Positions 1-11,959 of a DNA stretch of 64,000 bases are shown here, piece after piece. The DNA is taken from assembly GCA_028554795.2 (NCBI GenBank), contig CM068831.1, positions 33,096,644-33,160,643 on the forward strand, written 5' to 3'. This DNA comes from Sinohyriopsis cumingii. Taxonomy: Eukaryota > Mollusca > Bivalvia > Unionida > Unionidae. Both the position numbers and the translations under genes were made by a program. Below the pieces are notes generated by a model. That model had not been told where the DNA came from and ran no database searches. It was given only the letters and a program-made list of their open reading frames with translations. Within the stretch, counting starts at the first letter, position 1. The number at the start of each line of letters is the position of its first letter.

Positions 1-38
<38 letters not shown>
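1..38. repeat. (TA)n microsatellite
   Basis: The window opens inside an uninterrupted TA run; its true left end lies outside. Confidence 0.95.
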
Positions 39-39
<1 letters not shown>

Positions 40-983
40 CAAGCTGAATCCAAATTATTTTTAAGTAATGAAATGGTTTAATGGAAAGATGTCATTAAAC
101 AAATGCACAACATATCGGTCCTAACTGAAGGTATATATCATTCATGTGCATAATAATAGAGACTGTCCATATATTGACGACATACTGTGGTTTTACTCTA
201 AAGATCACAGCCAGCTTTAGTTAGCGTTTTTGTTCACGTTTAATGACCTTCATCTCGGGAAAGAGATGGTGGCAAGTAGCTAACTCGTAAAGGGCATATA
301 TTTCCTTTTTTTGTCACTTTTTCCTATTCAAAACATTACGAAGGAATTAGAATAGCTACGTGTGATGACCTTTTGTGTATATGTTTCAGTGTTCTTTATT
401 CATTTTTCACATTCCGAGATTCAAATTTAAATTTAATTGTGTCAAAGGCATTTCAAATATATGTGGCTTTGACGTTAATAATTATGTCATGCATTGATAT
501 ATGTACGATATTTCTTGCATTGATATCTATATGTTATTTATTGTATAAGTTATCAGCTAAAAACCTGTAGCTAAAGCGGAATGATTAAACTCACGCTATA
601 GTTGACATCCTGTAAGAGACATTGGGCTGACATTTGGCAGTTCGTCGATAGAAAAAGAAAGTGTTGACACTAAGCCTACAATTTTACTAACCACTTTATT
701 AATATAGTAGGTACCTGAACTTTGAATGGGAAGCGAACGCTCGGTTTGCATGTATATCATACAGGGGACAGTAAACATAAAACAGACTTCCTTAACAAAG
801 AAGAAAATATTTAGTTGACGTCAGAAATTACTTAAACTTCAAACATTCGGCTGATTCTCAATCTTGCAAAGGAATACATGTACTTATCGCATGAACATGT
901 AAATAACTAAAAACAATATTTTCTGTTTTGTGAGTTTTAATCCGAACATTTTTCCAACATTCAACTTGACCACCCTGATAGTG
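39..983. other. No gene recognised
   Basis: AT-rich DNA with only short unsupported open frames. No domain, RNA gene or complete repeat was recognised. Confidence 0.5.
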
Positions 984-1072
984 TGTGTGTGTGTGTGTGT
1001 GTGTGTTTGCGCGCGACTTGGATTTTAACGTAGCTTTAACAGTTCCTCAGATATCGCTACGACACAGTAAAC
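984..1072 (-). mobile_element. SINE family 2, 5'-truncated tail fragment
   Basis: A (GT)n run is followed by GGATTTTAACGTAGCTTTAA and a degraded ATCGCTACGA segment. Read on the minus strand this is the 3' end of the same SINE seen complete at 6186-6508 (AGCTACGTTAAAATCCAAAT plus a CA-rich tail). The tRNA-like head is absent, so this is a truncated copy. Confidence 0.7.
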
Positions 1073-1450
1073 CGAGATATCGGTAATACCGTGTACCACT
1101 AATAGAGATCATTTTACACCTGCATTACACTCAGCTATGATTATAGGTTCAGTATACTATCTTAAATATTTTCTAATTCTTTTGCCTTAACTAAATAGTC
1201 TTTCTTTGGTTCTATATGATCAACAATGTTGCAGATTTCAGCTAAAACCAAAGTAACCAGCCACTGTTAATCAACGGCCCATTGTTGCATGCATTACTTA
1301 GTTCAACAACAAAAGTATGACATTTCTTGATTGAGAGGGCCACTGGGCGTATATTTAATAATTAATCAAATAATATCCCAATTTTACTTAGAGGGCTTAT
1401 AGATAAGGCACAAATGCAGGTATCAGTCTGTCAAACTCGCTTATTTTTAG

Positions 1451-1615
1451 ATGATGGCCAATGGTCATTGTGGACTACGTGGGGTGCTTACGGTCAAACA
1501 TGTGGAACAGGAGGAATACATTATAGGCAACGTAAGTGTGATAACCCCCCACCTGCCGCCGGTGGTAAAGACTGTATTGGACAATCCTATGAATCACAAC
1601 ACTGTGACGGACTGA
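1451..1615 (+). CDS. Thrombospondin type-1 repeat exon (partial gene)
   Basis: This single exon encodes one TSP1 module, a roughly 55-residue extracellular fold used in matrix, guidance and adhesion proteins. Seen directly: the tryptophan ladder WSLWTTW, then QTCGTGG, HYRQRKC, NPPPAAGGKDC and ESQHC, in the usual order and spacing. A pyrimidine-rich acceptor ending TTATTTTTAG precedes base 1451 and splits a GAT codon (phase 1). The chosen donor is GTGGCA after base 1615, which also leaves phase 1, so the exon is a symmetrical 1-1 module; an alternative phase-1 donor GTGACG would end it at 1603. Oddity: the first cysteine of the fold, normally in a W-G-P-C context, is replaced (WGAYGQTCG). The parent gene cannot be named. 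It is on the strand opposite to the Ig-receptor gene, and no neighbouring exon of it was recognised. Confidence 0.8.
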   Translation: MMANGHCGLRGVLTVKHVEQEEYIIGNVSVITPHLPPVVKTVLDNPMNHNTVTD

Positions 1616-4600
1616 GTGGCAAGAAAACTATAAAAAGCAATTTTAAGATATTGAAGTTCCACACAGCCGAAAGGGACTGAATTAGTATTGATCAATTGCT
1701 GCACTTCGACATGTGAATAATGCCAACCAACAACACTCAGACCTAATTTAAAGTGATCGGCAATTCTGTTGTACATTTTTTAGAATCAGTTTGCTTTTAT
1801 ACTTGTCTTTCCGTCTGAAGAGATATTATTCATTAATAGGTCTCTTCCCGCAAAGGTATGACCAGCATTACTTTTAATGGTTGCAATTGGTACAGACAGG
1901 CTATTATTTTGAAAATTGCGCATACTCACACAGAATATAAACAAATAATTGGCCAGTGTGTGCTGAAATATTTCAAAATTGTTCATACAATTGTTGAAAC
2001 TCAAAGTGCTGTCAACCGAGACCAAGACATACGATTCTTACTTTAGTCGTGTACAGTATTTAAATGAAAGACATATCTCTCTTTAGATAAGATGAAATAA
2101 ATGTCATTTTTCATGTATACTTTCTTAGTAAAATTTTAAGTCTGTCTTGAAGCAAGGTCAAACATATTAAACTGGTGGCACGTAGTTTTAGTATTAGGTT
2201 GACAATTTCGACAATTTTTCCCGTACATAATGTGAAATCCAGAGTAAACTTGTCTTACATTTTGAGGATGTAAATCCTCCATTGAAACCTCTGACATATA
2301 TTTATCAATGTCTTAGTTATATACCACAAAATAAGCGATAACATCTAGCCTTCATACTGTCCGTGTGTGCATCATACATCCATATGTTAGTCTGCCACAA
2401 TACACACTTTAGCGCGAGTGCATAAAATGTGCTTGGTGAAGGCAAATTATATTGTATAGGTATATTTGTAATCATTTAGATAATCTAATTAGATTGTCCT
2501 AACACCAAAGCTAATGTTTCTATGTTAATACATTTGTATAAGCCTTAGGACTTGGGTTGTGTTTTTTCATTTTATTTTTTTATTATTTTATTTTTGGCGA
2601 AAACTGTTGCGTGCAAGATATAGTAAAGGTCACTAGATATAGAAAATCCAAGTTTGGCATTCATGTTGGGATGTATAAGCAGAGGGTCTCATTCTAGTTT
2701 CAAATAACTCAAGCAACTTCATGATTTTTTTAAAATCTTTTTAAGCTCCTAAGAAGTTCTGCTACACAAATCTCGTTATTTGTTTTCTTAGATCATATAG
2801 TAAAAGCTGGTTTTAGAAACCCGATCGTGAGTTGCGTTATTGGTCCTGAACAATTTGAAAGAATACTTTCAAATCAGGCGACGTTGGATGATTCGCAGCA
2901 GACACAAATATAACTGACGCGTAGACGAAACTTTAAATCTAAAAGAATGCCATTAAATAAAATGGTTTCAAAAACACATTCCTGACTAATTGATTGAACT
3001 TTAATAAATGTAAGCTGTCTTTGTAGATGGCGATAAGAGCCACGCTTTAAAATTTAAACGTAATTTTTAATATTTGTTTAATTAAAAATTCACACAAACG
3101 GTACATTGAAAATCACGAAATAAACGTTTGTCATAACAATTATTCAATAAAATCGAAGAATTAGACAACGAAAACATGATTAAAGTTAAAACAAGCTTTA
3201 TTTGTCTTCAACCAATTGCTGCATTCGGTTGTTATTCTGGTGATTGTCATAATAAAGGTTTCAACACGCACGATGGTGAAAAATGTAAAATAATTGTAAA
3301 CTAAAGATATCTATGCATGGATAAAGTTCAGCTGGAAAAGGAACAAAATTTGGGAATATTTTGTAGCAATAGTAGAGAATGAATTCGTGGCATTTAAAAT
3401 GACATAATACGCAAATATTCAATATAAAGTAGAACATTCCACGTTAAAATGTTACGTTCATAACCTGATCCAAAGACAAACGTTTTGATTCAAGGAGTTA
3501 CAGTAAATATATAAAGTAAACTGCTCCAAAATTTAAACGTGTAGGCAATTCATCAATAATCATCAGTAACAAGAAAGGACGCATTTGGGACAATATTTTA
3601 TTTAATGCGTCTCCTCATTCCAGATCCCCACATTATCCAGAGAGTACAGAACTTTACAGCGCCGGCAGGTTCAAATATTATGATACAATGTCTAGTTCCA
3701 AGTAACATTTCCCTGCAAAAGGTTCCCAGTATCTAATGGTTTGCTCCTCGAGTAGGTATCGCTTTAACTTTTTTCGTAAGGTGTCGATGGGAAATGGCCT
3801 ATGCGGCTGACCTCTAATATCATCCCCTTAATGATAATATCGGACATGTTCATACCAATATCGATGGTTACGTCCAATACTAGTCGGCTGTACTCCAATG
3901 CCAGTTTACTTGTTGTGTTTATGCACATATGGGCTACAAACCTCTGCAACGTTCGGCGATTTTCCCAAACCGGCTCCCCAAAATATGGATTGTTTAAACA
4001 TTTGTTTTGCCATAAATGTTAACAAATGGGACTCGTTAACAGTTGTCACGACTTTAAATAAGCCCATCCCCTACAATCGATATGAAATATGCATTAAAAC
4101 TGTAGTAAATTAATATGATTTCATACAATTATATGTAAACGTACACGATTCAGGCAAAATATGGGAGAGAGAGAGAGAGGGGATAACATTAATAAATTAT
4201 CGATACATTAATTATCGTGGCAGAAGTTAGACAATGATACACACACCAAAACAAATTATGTTGCCAAATATTAAGGAAATCATGTTTTTCTTAATTTAAA
4301 TTTAAATTAAGAGTAAACAGTTGAGAAGAGAAATCAAACCGAATAATATATGTTTGGAAGAAGTCATATAAACGATCATTAGCATTATAGGTAAACTGAG
4401 ATGATACGTATAGCGAATTACTTGTCGTACCTGGTACAGAGAAATGGTTGAGATTCTGAAACAATTTCCTACGCTCTTCGATATAGCATATGCAGGTAAA
4501 TCTGTAATGATATGCATTTTCTAAATCAACACGAAAACCACGTAATGGATTATCTCATAAATTATTAGAACAAAAATAATGTACAGTTATTTCTAACTCT

Positions 4601-4777
4601 TATATGCAGAATAGATGATTTCATATTACCAATGAAAAATGGGCACGTACCTATGTTGTCTTAGTCTCAGTTTTACTTCTGAAGATAGAAGAGTTACTTT
4701 CAGTTTTTTTTATTGATTCTTCGAGTGAGTTCAAAACATATATAGCGGAGTACAGGAATGCGTTTCTACTTACTTTT
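1616..4777. other. No gene recognised; probable intron or intergenic
   Basis: AT-rich sequence lacking recognisable coding motifs. It holds a short (GA)n run near 4163 and a 22-bp perfect palindrome at 4290-4311. The downstream side of the TSP1 exon would be intron, but no next exon was found. Confidence 0.5.
4290..4311. repeat. Perfect 22-bp AT palindrome
   Basis: The sequence from CTTAATTTAAA to its exact mirror complement TTTAAATTAAG is self-complementary with no loop. In DNA this AT-rich it may be chance. Confidence 0.6.
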
Positions 4778-4862
4778 ATGTATGTGTGTGTGATTTGGAA
4801 TTTTAACTTACCTTTAAGAAGTTTTTAGTCATATCACTACTATGTATATAGCGTGGCAGTGT
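4778..4862 (-). mobile_element. SINE family 2, degenerate tail fragment
   Basis: A GTGTGTGTG run, then diverged versions of the GGATTTTAACGTAGCTTTAA and TCAGTCATATCACTAC blocks and GTGGCAGTG, in the order seen on the minus strand of the complete copies. More decayed than the 984 fragment. Confidence 0.5.
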
Positions 4863-6171
4863 CTCCATATATTTAACTCGAACTTACTCGTATCACATTT
4901 TATTTACAGTAACGTTAACCTTCAACAATACTTGATTATATTGTGAAGCAATCTGGGGAGAAAATTAAAGTGTTGGTCTGGTAAAATGTTAAGTTGTTAA
5001 TACAAACTGAGTTTTATTCTCAACATAACGTAGATTAGTACCAAGATGGTACATCGCACTGTCTTGTAACAAATATGATATAATCACGTTTTTTCAATTA
5101 TTTTGAATAAGAGATATAGTATAAACCTCAATGCAAGCTGAGATACATATTTCCAGACAGTAATGTATTGACCTCAGTTTCCATACACTACATTATAGAC
5201 ATAGCACCTTAGTAGAACATGGTCAATGATCAGTCAAGAGCATGCACACAAACATGGAACTTGTGACATTAATTTTGATGTTCTATTCCAAGATGCAAAT
5301 GCAACAAATACTTATCAAATGACTGCTGATGCTTGTAATTGTATTATTGCTAGTAGAACGTGTATGCTACCTTTATTACTTGCAGTGCATCTGCTGCTTT
5401 TGTTTTTCACTCTCGCGTCCATTCTCGCGGTTTTTGAACTAATGTCTGATGATGCTGCTTCCACCACTCTTATTTGTTAGACTGTGCTAACAATACTACT
5501 TGTACAACTCTTAGAACAAGAACACTAACTACCACTATTATCGTTCCTCCTCTTCGTTTTCCTCCTTCGCCTCATATCACTACAACCATCATTTAATCTA
5601 ACATTCTCTGCTGCAGACAAATGGTCATCAACCCCCAACAAACATCGTAAAACCAGGTGACGGGTCAATTGATATCATCGGGTTGACTGGAAAATACAGG
5701 ACCTAATTCTTGTTAAACCTTCATAGAATGTGGAACATATAACGCAGCACATTTCTTCGTCAATATTCAGTAGCAGAAAATGATCGATTATCGAAATGAA
5801 GAATCGGTATATCGGCCAATGACCGCCATTTTCATTTCTCACAATAAAGAAATTACTTTGGCACATCGTCATATTTTCTGTCAAACGTCCCGAACAACAA
5901 AGCAAACACTGGACTGATCTATAAAAGCTACATTCACGAATACACACATACAGAAAGCGTGAACGTGTATTTCTTGAAACAGAAATGACAATTTCACTAT
6001 AGTGATGCATACCAGCATTAAGGCTTTAATGTAGGACACGATCTGAACCTAATGGCTGTCTTCCCAACCACAAAGACTTTACACCGCTTTTTAAGTTCAT
6101 GCATAACTGTTTGTTCTTTTGAGAATGCAAACTTGGATCTTTTAATTAAGTTGAGATATTCACATCGGTAT
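4863..6171. other. No gene recognised
   Basis: No domain, RNA or known repeat seen. The open frames here are composition artefacts without splice or homology support. Confidence 0.5.
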
Positions 6172-6185
6172 CACATTTTCTTTGG

Positions 6186-6508
6186 GACACCGCTCCGGTG
6201 GCCTAGTGCTTAGAGAGTCCGCCTGGGATGCGGAAAGTCGTGGGTTCGATCCCCGGCCGAGTCATACCAAAGACTCACATAAATTGTACTAACAGCTGCC
6301 TCGCTTGGCGCTCAGCATTGCGAGTTTACGGTTAGGACTGGTCTGCCTGGTGTCAAGATAATGTGACTGGATGGGACATCATGCTACATGCATGCGGCAT
6401 GATGCCTCAGTGCTAGACATCACTATGAACTGCCACATTGCATACATCGTAGCGATGTGACTGAAAATTTGTTAAAAGCTACGTTAAAATCCAAATCACA
6501 TCACATCA
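6186..6508 (+). mobile_element. SINE family 2, full-length, tRNA-derived
   Basis: The head resembles a tRNA gene: TGGCCTAGTGCTTA as box A and GGGTTCGATCCCC as box B, the internal RNA polymerase III promoter. A roughly 200-bp body follows, ending in AGCTACGTTAAAATCCAAAT and an ATCAC-type tail. An exact 14-bp target-site duplication, CACATTTTCTTTGG, flanks it at 6172-6185 and 6509-6522. SINEs of this kind move with LINE enzymes supplied in trans. Other copies are at 53680-54019 and 61377-61714, with fragments at 984 and 4778. Confidence 0.92.
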
Positions 6509-6609
6509 CACATTTTCTTTGGAAATTCTAGGGTTTTTCCCTTTCAGATAAGTTAGAATGACACGTCAAAATAGCCATCAGAAAAATAAAAGTCTCTTGA
6601 ACTTGAGAC

Positions 6610-6668
6610 GTTGTTGTTGTAGGGTTTAACGCCATTTTTCAGCACAGGATAGGCTATACATGGCGGCG
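6610..6668 (-). mobile_element. SINE family 1, severely 5'-truncated (59 bp)
   Basis: Only the tail is present: (GTT)n, then AGGGTTTAACGCCATTTTTC, AGCACAGGATAGGCTATACA and TGGCGGCG. An exact 10-bp duplication, AACTTGAGAC, lies on both sides (6600-6609 and 6669-6678), so this is a short insertion rather than a decayed long copy. Confidence 0.88.
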
Positions 6669-6678
6669 AACTTGAGAC

Positions 6679-7637
6679 ATAAAAACATGTTGTACATTGT
6701 AACATGCTCGAAAAAAAATTAAATTTTTGACTGATCATGATGGGAAAAACAGACAAACAGACATACATCCAGGCAGACAAATTGAGTATTTAGTCCTCCA
6801 ACCTAGTACTTGTATGATGATTCAATTATTTCAAGACAATACATAAGTCAATAAAATGTATATGTTAATGGCCATAAGAATATTCTCCGGTTGCTATCGG
6901 TGTAACATTGCGTCGTTATTAAATTTACAACAAATAATATAGTTTCAAATTAATATACAATGCCACTAAACCTTGCCACGTAACAGCAATTTCAAAGCTG
7001 AAAAACTGGACACGGTAATGTTTTTGACTTGCTCAAGGGATTGCCGGTCAAGTTGTCCCCGGCTAGGTCACAACGCAGGTGCAACCAGTGATTGTGGTTA
7101 TTCTATCCTATATGTCATTTTCACTTCAGTTCATGAACTTGTTAATTTTAAGGATGAGTTTGGCATGAATTATGCATTTTGGACCACATACTTTGTTACA
7201 TTTATGCTGAAGATACAATGATACACCTATTTTCAACCTATGTGTATGGTACATACAGAATATGTTACATAAATATTTACTCATATAATGTTATCAACCA
7301 TCCACGCAATTTATTTATGGTGAATAGATCTCGAATTTTTATGAGTGTGTAAAGCGATTAGAAGGTTTGCCATCTATCGAGTTCAAAGATAATGTAAATG
7401 TTGTGGTGACTGCAACTAACAAGTATGAGAAATTATTGAATTTCGCATATAATAAACAAATGGACGAAGAAAACTCCAGCTCAGTTTACTTAAACGACAA
7501 ATTAGTTTTGTTTCATATTATATTAGTTAATTAAACGATTGGGTGTTATCATCGGTACGATGATTGAACTACCATGATTGCAATAATTTATATGGGTCGC
7601 ATTAATAACATCCATCTGTTCAGCTCTTAAGATTACG
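6679..7637. other. No gene recognised
   Basis: Unassigned AT-rich sequence between two SINE insertions. Confidence 0.5.
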
Positions 7638-7648
7638 GTAACTTTTGG

Positions 7649-7900
7649 TTGTTGTTGTTGTTGTTGTTGTTGTTGTTCTAGGGCGTAACGCCTTTTTTCA
7701 GCATGGCGGCCAGTATAACTGGTGGACGAAGAACCCTGGAAAACCCAGGGAAGAACCACCGACCCATGAGAAGTTACTGGCAGGCTTTCCCACGTACCCA
7801 CGCTAGACAAGCCTTGGACTCGAACCCACGCAGACAGAGGTGAGATGGCAGTGATCCGGAACGGTGAGCGCTTTAGACCACTCGGCCACTCGTGGCCCCA
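7649..7900 (-). mobile_element. SINE family 1, full-length, tRNA-derived
   Basis: Read on the minus strand it starts with a Leu/Ser-tRNA-like head (GTGGCCGAGTGGTCTAAAGC, box B GGGTTCGAGTCC). It continues through the conserved core ending TTACGCCCT and a CAA-repeat tail, seen here as (GTT)n. Flanked by an exact 11-bp duplication, GTAACTTTTGG (7638-7648 and 7901-7911). The same family occurs at 6610, 12422, 31850, 34428, 47320, 58772 and 60314. Confidence 0.92.
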
Positions 7901-7911
7901 GTAACTTTTGG

Positions 7912-8221
7912 CATATCATTTCCAAATTTATTCAAGCAATTTCTATAACATATATAGTAGGGTTGATTTTAAGCGAACATTACACAGTTTCAAGTTATTG
8001 ACTGCTTTCTTCCGTGGAATATATAATCATGTGTGATTCAAGATGGCAGCTATCGCTTAACCGGCTTGCAGCAGCTGTTCTGTTTTGTTGTTGTTGTTTC
8101 TTGGTGCCGTTTTCATGATATTTGTGCTTGTTGCCTGTCTTCGTCTACGTTATTGTGTTCATTCTGTATTGGCTGTTCAGTTTGTATGTGTTTCTCCATC
8201 TCTTTGTTGTGGAAACGAGAA
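7912..8221. other. No gene recognised
   Basis: About 300 bp between the SINE and the recognisable start of the LINE; part could be LINE 5' sequence. Confidence 0.4.
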
Positions 8222-9720
8222 CAATTAGACTTTTTCTCAGATGTCTTGCTCCACTGCTACAACTTCCTTTGTTTTTTAACAAACCGCCATTACGTGATAC
8301 TCGCCAGTCAATCTGTTTGTGCTATGATGGACCCTCATTAATTGCTTTAAATGACCAGTCCTTGGCTCTCCACACTACATTGTGTTCCAGACTAAACGAA
8401 CTGTTACTACATTCATAATTACCTAAATGTAAACAGAAGCGAAAAAAGAAACCTTGTTTCAAAGCTGGCTGGCTTAGAACAGGAAGAAGAATTCCAGTTA
8501 CCTCCCTTATGCCCTTTCCGGCTCAACAATTTAAAAATTCGACCGTTAATTTTGATAACCTAATTCAAATCCTTATTAATTCGTCAACCTTTGTGTCAAC
8601 TATCCAAGAGATACCTCTGCGTATTGCATTATTCAATGGCCAATCAGTAGGACCACCGGAATAGTGCACATAATTAGTTAAATTTATCAACGACCAGAAT
8701 ATCGACGTTTTTTTTTTCCTGACAGAAACATGGCTAAAAACATCAGCCGATGAGCCCAAGTGCGCGGAAATAACACCACTGGTTACTCCATCAAATCGTT
8801 CTCTCGTAACTCTCGCGGCGGTGGAATTCCCGTCATCACAAAGAACTACATGATCAAATGTCTTAACAACGCCACAACATTCAATTTCGACCACACATCG
8901 TATGAACTAGCCCAAACCACACTCAAACTGGAGCAAAGGTCTGTCCACTTTTTTCTGCCTATACCGCCCTCCTCTTAGTAGAAAAACAAGCTGACTGAAT
9001 CTCTCATTTTGGAGCAGTTTCCGAATCTCCTGGAGTATGGAAATTCTTTCACTTTGACTGTCCCGGAAACTCAAATACATCAAAATTCATAGATTCCATG
9101 AATGTTTTCAACCTCAAACAGTCAGCTAACCAACCCACCTATAAACATGGTCACATTTAAGACTGGATTTTTCATAGATCTGATGATAACATTTTACGGT
9201 CCTCCCTGGTATCCCATGACCTTGCATCAGATCACCTTTGCATCATATGCCATCTTGACATATCGGTTCCTAACCCTCCACCTTTATCTGCTACTAAGAT
9301 AAACCTCCGTATGATAAATAGAACCAAACTAATGTATGACATCCAAGCAAACCTAACAACATGCTTACTTACTACAGCAGAAAAACTCTACAACTGCCTG
9401 CGTTCATTGCTCGACAAAGATGCCGCAGCTACCAAGTGCAGAGTATCAATTCAAAAGTGTTCTCCATGGCATAGCAGTGTTAGGGACCAGCTTCGCACTG
9501 CTAAAAGAGATCGCCGTAAAGCTGAGAGGTTTTGGCTTTCCACCAGGCTCACTATTCATAAGCAAATATATGAAGCCATTTAGGAGAATGTCACAGATAT
9601 AGTCCATGCAATTATAAAATCCAAAACGGCATCGACGGTGCATAGTAAAATATTATCTAAAACCTCTAATCATACAGTAACTGGCAAATACCAAATACAT
9701 CGAAAAACAAAATAAATCTG
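8222..9720 (+). mobile_element. Decayed non-LTR retrotransposon (LINE A), 5' and endonuclease part
   Basis: The segment holds the front half of a Jockey/CR1-type ORF2: a Leu-rich leader, a basic stretch (KCKQKRKKKPC), an apurinic-like endonuclease and the Arg/Lys-rich linker that normally precedes the reverse transcriptase. Frames change repeatedly and stops interrupt it, so it is dead. Similarity fades near 9720. A reverse transcriptase appears again only at about 11.96 kb and looks like a different lineage, so the two are kept apart. No target duplication was identified. Confidence 0.75.
8612..9600 (+). pseudogene. LINE A endonuclease domain and linker, frameshifted
   Basis: Seen in order across several frames: LRIALFNGQSV (start of the nuclease fold), DVFFLTETWLKTS (the conserved T-E-T-W motif with the catalytic Glu), GYSIKSFSRNSRGGG with ITKNYM, YRPPSS, and HDLASDHLCIICHLD (the S-D-H motif near the end of the fold). 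Then come PWHSSVRDQLRTAKRDRRKA and ERFWLSTRLTIHKQIYEAI, the linker typical of these elements. The nuclease normally nicks target DNA so that the element RNA can be copied in place. Stops and frame changes show it is non-functional. Confidence 0.8.
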
Positions 9721-11955
9721 TTAAGCAACATAAGCTTACTTTACATCTTGTCATAGTATGTATGTTAATGCATGCAAGCAATGGATCAATGTACACCATA
9801 TTTTATCTAATGTAACAGTCTGTCAAAGAAGGCGTAAAAGTATTCTACAATTTTGTATCACAAAGTGCCCTCTAACACATCACTGTTTGTGAATGGTACG
9901 TTTAGATAAAGTATACTAGTTTATATTTACAAGTATCTGTTTTTGCTTAAACCATTGCTTTAATGCACATGTAACTTATTGGCTGACACAGGGAATGATG
10001 GGCAAAACTTGAAATCTGATTGTTACCTTTGAATAATAATTCGTAGTAATGGGAGTCTAATGTTCCTACAGTTCTTTGCATCTCTAGATCCCCCCCCCCA
10101 AAAAAAAATCTTTGAGGTTTCTTCACAGCTGTTTTATATGGGTAATACTAAAATTCCCACAGCATGATCAACCACACCTCAAACGCAACATATTTATTTA
10201 ACTACCCTTCTAGCCCAATCTCTCACATCTAACAACATCGCTTGTGAATAGTCTGGGCACCCGGAAACAGACACTGTGAGACATGCCCACGAAAGACACA
10301 TACACAAAGATAAAAGCGTCATGTATAACAGTTGTATCACAATAATACTTCCTTTAAGAGCAACGATATTACAGAGACAAGTAGTATCTGTTGGAATATC
10401 TTGTTTATTTATTCCCAACTTCTTATATCTAACTGCGCGACAGAATGATTAGATTAAGATCGACTTCTCATTTCATGGCTCAGGCATATTGATTCAGGAG
10501 AGGTGAGATGAGGTGTTCTCCTCTTCCCCTCACGCCCCCCCCCCACCCCAGTCCAGGTTTGAAAAGTGTTGAATACAATATATTTTTCATCGTATCGCCC
10601 ATACCTATCCAGTTTTCCCGTCATGATTGCGTCGTTGACTTGCAGTAAGGCAATCAACTTTTCTTTAGTGGATATATATCCTTCGTTTGGATTTGGCTAA
10701 CCCATGGCTCGGTCGTTCATTGGCCGGTTTCGATGGGCCAAAAATCGATGAAAGGGATCCATGTTGATGGTCCTTAAAACTATGTGAAGCAGTAGTATGA
10801 ATGATACCGCCAATTAATTCGATTCCAGGGATGCATCCCTAATTAGTCGCTTTGCTCTAGCAAACACTTCTATGTATTCAGTGCGTCATCTCTACGGAGG
10901 AGCAAGAACTCCGATTACACACAAAAGCCATAGGCAACGCATATTTTGATGTTTTTGTTATTTCCTGCAAAATTTATTGCAAGGCTGCAGGATATAGCGA
11001 TTCTTCATTGAGTAAACTATTTTTTAAAAACACAACTGACAAGAAATGAGCGTGTGGTGCTATAGTCCCTAGGAATCTGGCCTTCGACTCTAAAGATCTA
11101 AAGATTTAACAGAGAGACTGAACTGTTCCTATCTGGTGCTTGGTCTGAAGGACGAGCATTTTTATAGCTTATCATAGACCTCTTAGGAGAAGGGAATTTA
11201 TCCTCTCCTTCACTTATGACCTAATCTGAATAACGTATGTTCTTTCAGCAGGTCAAATAGAAGACATATATGCTGGTACATTATTATATCTCCCTTGAAA
11301 GGAGAAACTCTACATCACAAAGTCGATGAAAAGGAATAAGAAGGAGAGAGACATCGGTCGGATCTCCATTCCTAGTAGCGTGTATAAACGCAGGATCTTT
11401 CCCTGTAGCTGGGTAATTTGGCAATGAGAACGCATGGGAAAATTCGATCCTAACCTCAAATAAATACCTAAATTCGGTTTGTGCAAATTATCTACTATCC
11501 AGTGTCCGATGTCTAGTATTGTGACCGACGCTTTGTAATATGTACCTGCTGATTAAAGACTGGCCACCAAAAGTCAATGGCAATTTAGATCGGAGAGAAT
11601 TTCAGCAGATCTAAATGAGCTAGAATGATGCATTACCATCTTTGGGTTGCATCAACTGCTTATCGCGCCTGTCCTCGTGTACATGGGAAATGTTGACCCT
11701 CAATAATAGGTTCATTTCTACCGCGACCAGGGTGTTGTGTTTGGGCTTTTGTAGTGTGCTTCCCCTCCGCCCTATATCCTATACGGTGGGCGTCGGTCAC
11801 TTCCTGTTCTACTCTTTTCAGAAAATCCACAAAATCAGGCCAGCTCCTATAAACCAACATCATTTCTCTGATGTTTGTGAACATATCCTAAATGAATATG
11901 ATAGTATCCTTACTCAAACTAATTTCTATTTAAAATTTAAGGTATTCTCAGTTAA
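9721..11955. other. No gene recognised between the two LINE fragments
   Basis: About 2.2 kb without recognised domains, containing homopolymer runs near 10090 and 10537. A stretch near 11790-11835 reads FQKIHKIR in the plus frame, faintly like the linker of LINE A elements. The minus frame over 11660-11884 reads WPDFVDFLKRVEQE, faintly like an LTR-element gag. Neither is strong enough to call. Confidence 0.4.
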
Positions 11956-11959
11956 TCAA

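Noticed and set aside
6190..6265. tRNA gene at a second site
   Set aside because: Head of SINE family 2, with target duplication around the whole 323-bp unit.
8033..8418. Two overlapping hydrophobic/Cys-rich frames as a secreted protein
   Set aside because: The right part matches the leader of LINE A; the left part is low-complexity GTT/TGT sequence.
11660..11884. Minus-strand frame WPDFVDFLKRVEQE resembling an LTR-element gag
   Set aside because: Short, no zinc knuckle, protease or LTR nearby, and the opposite strand has an equally faint LINE-like reading.
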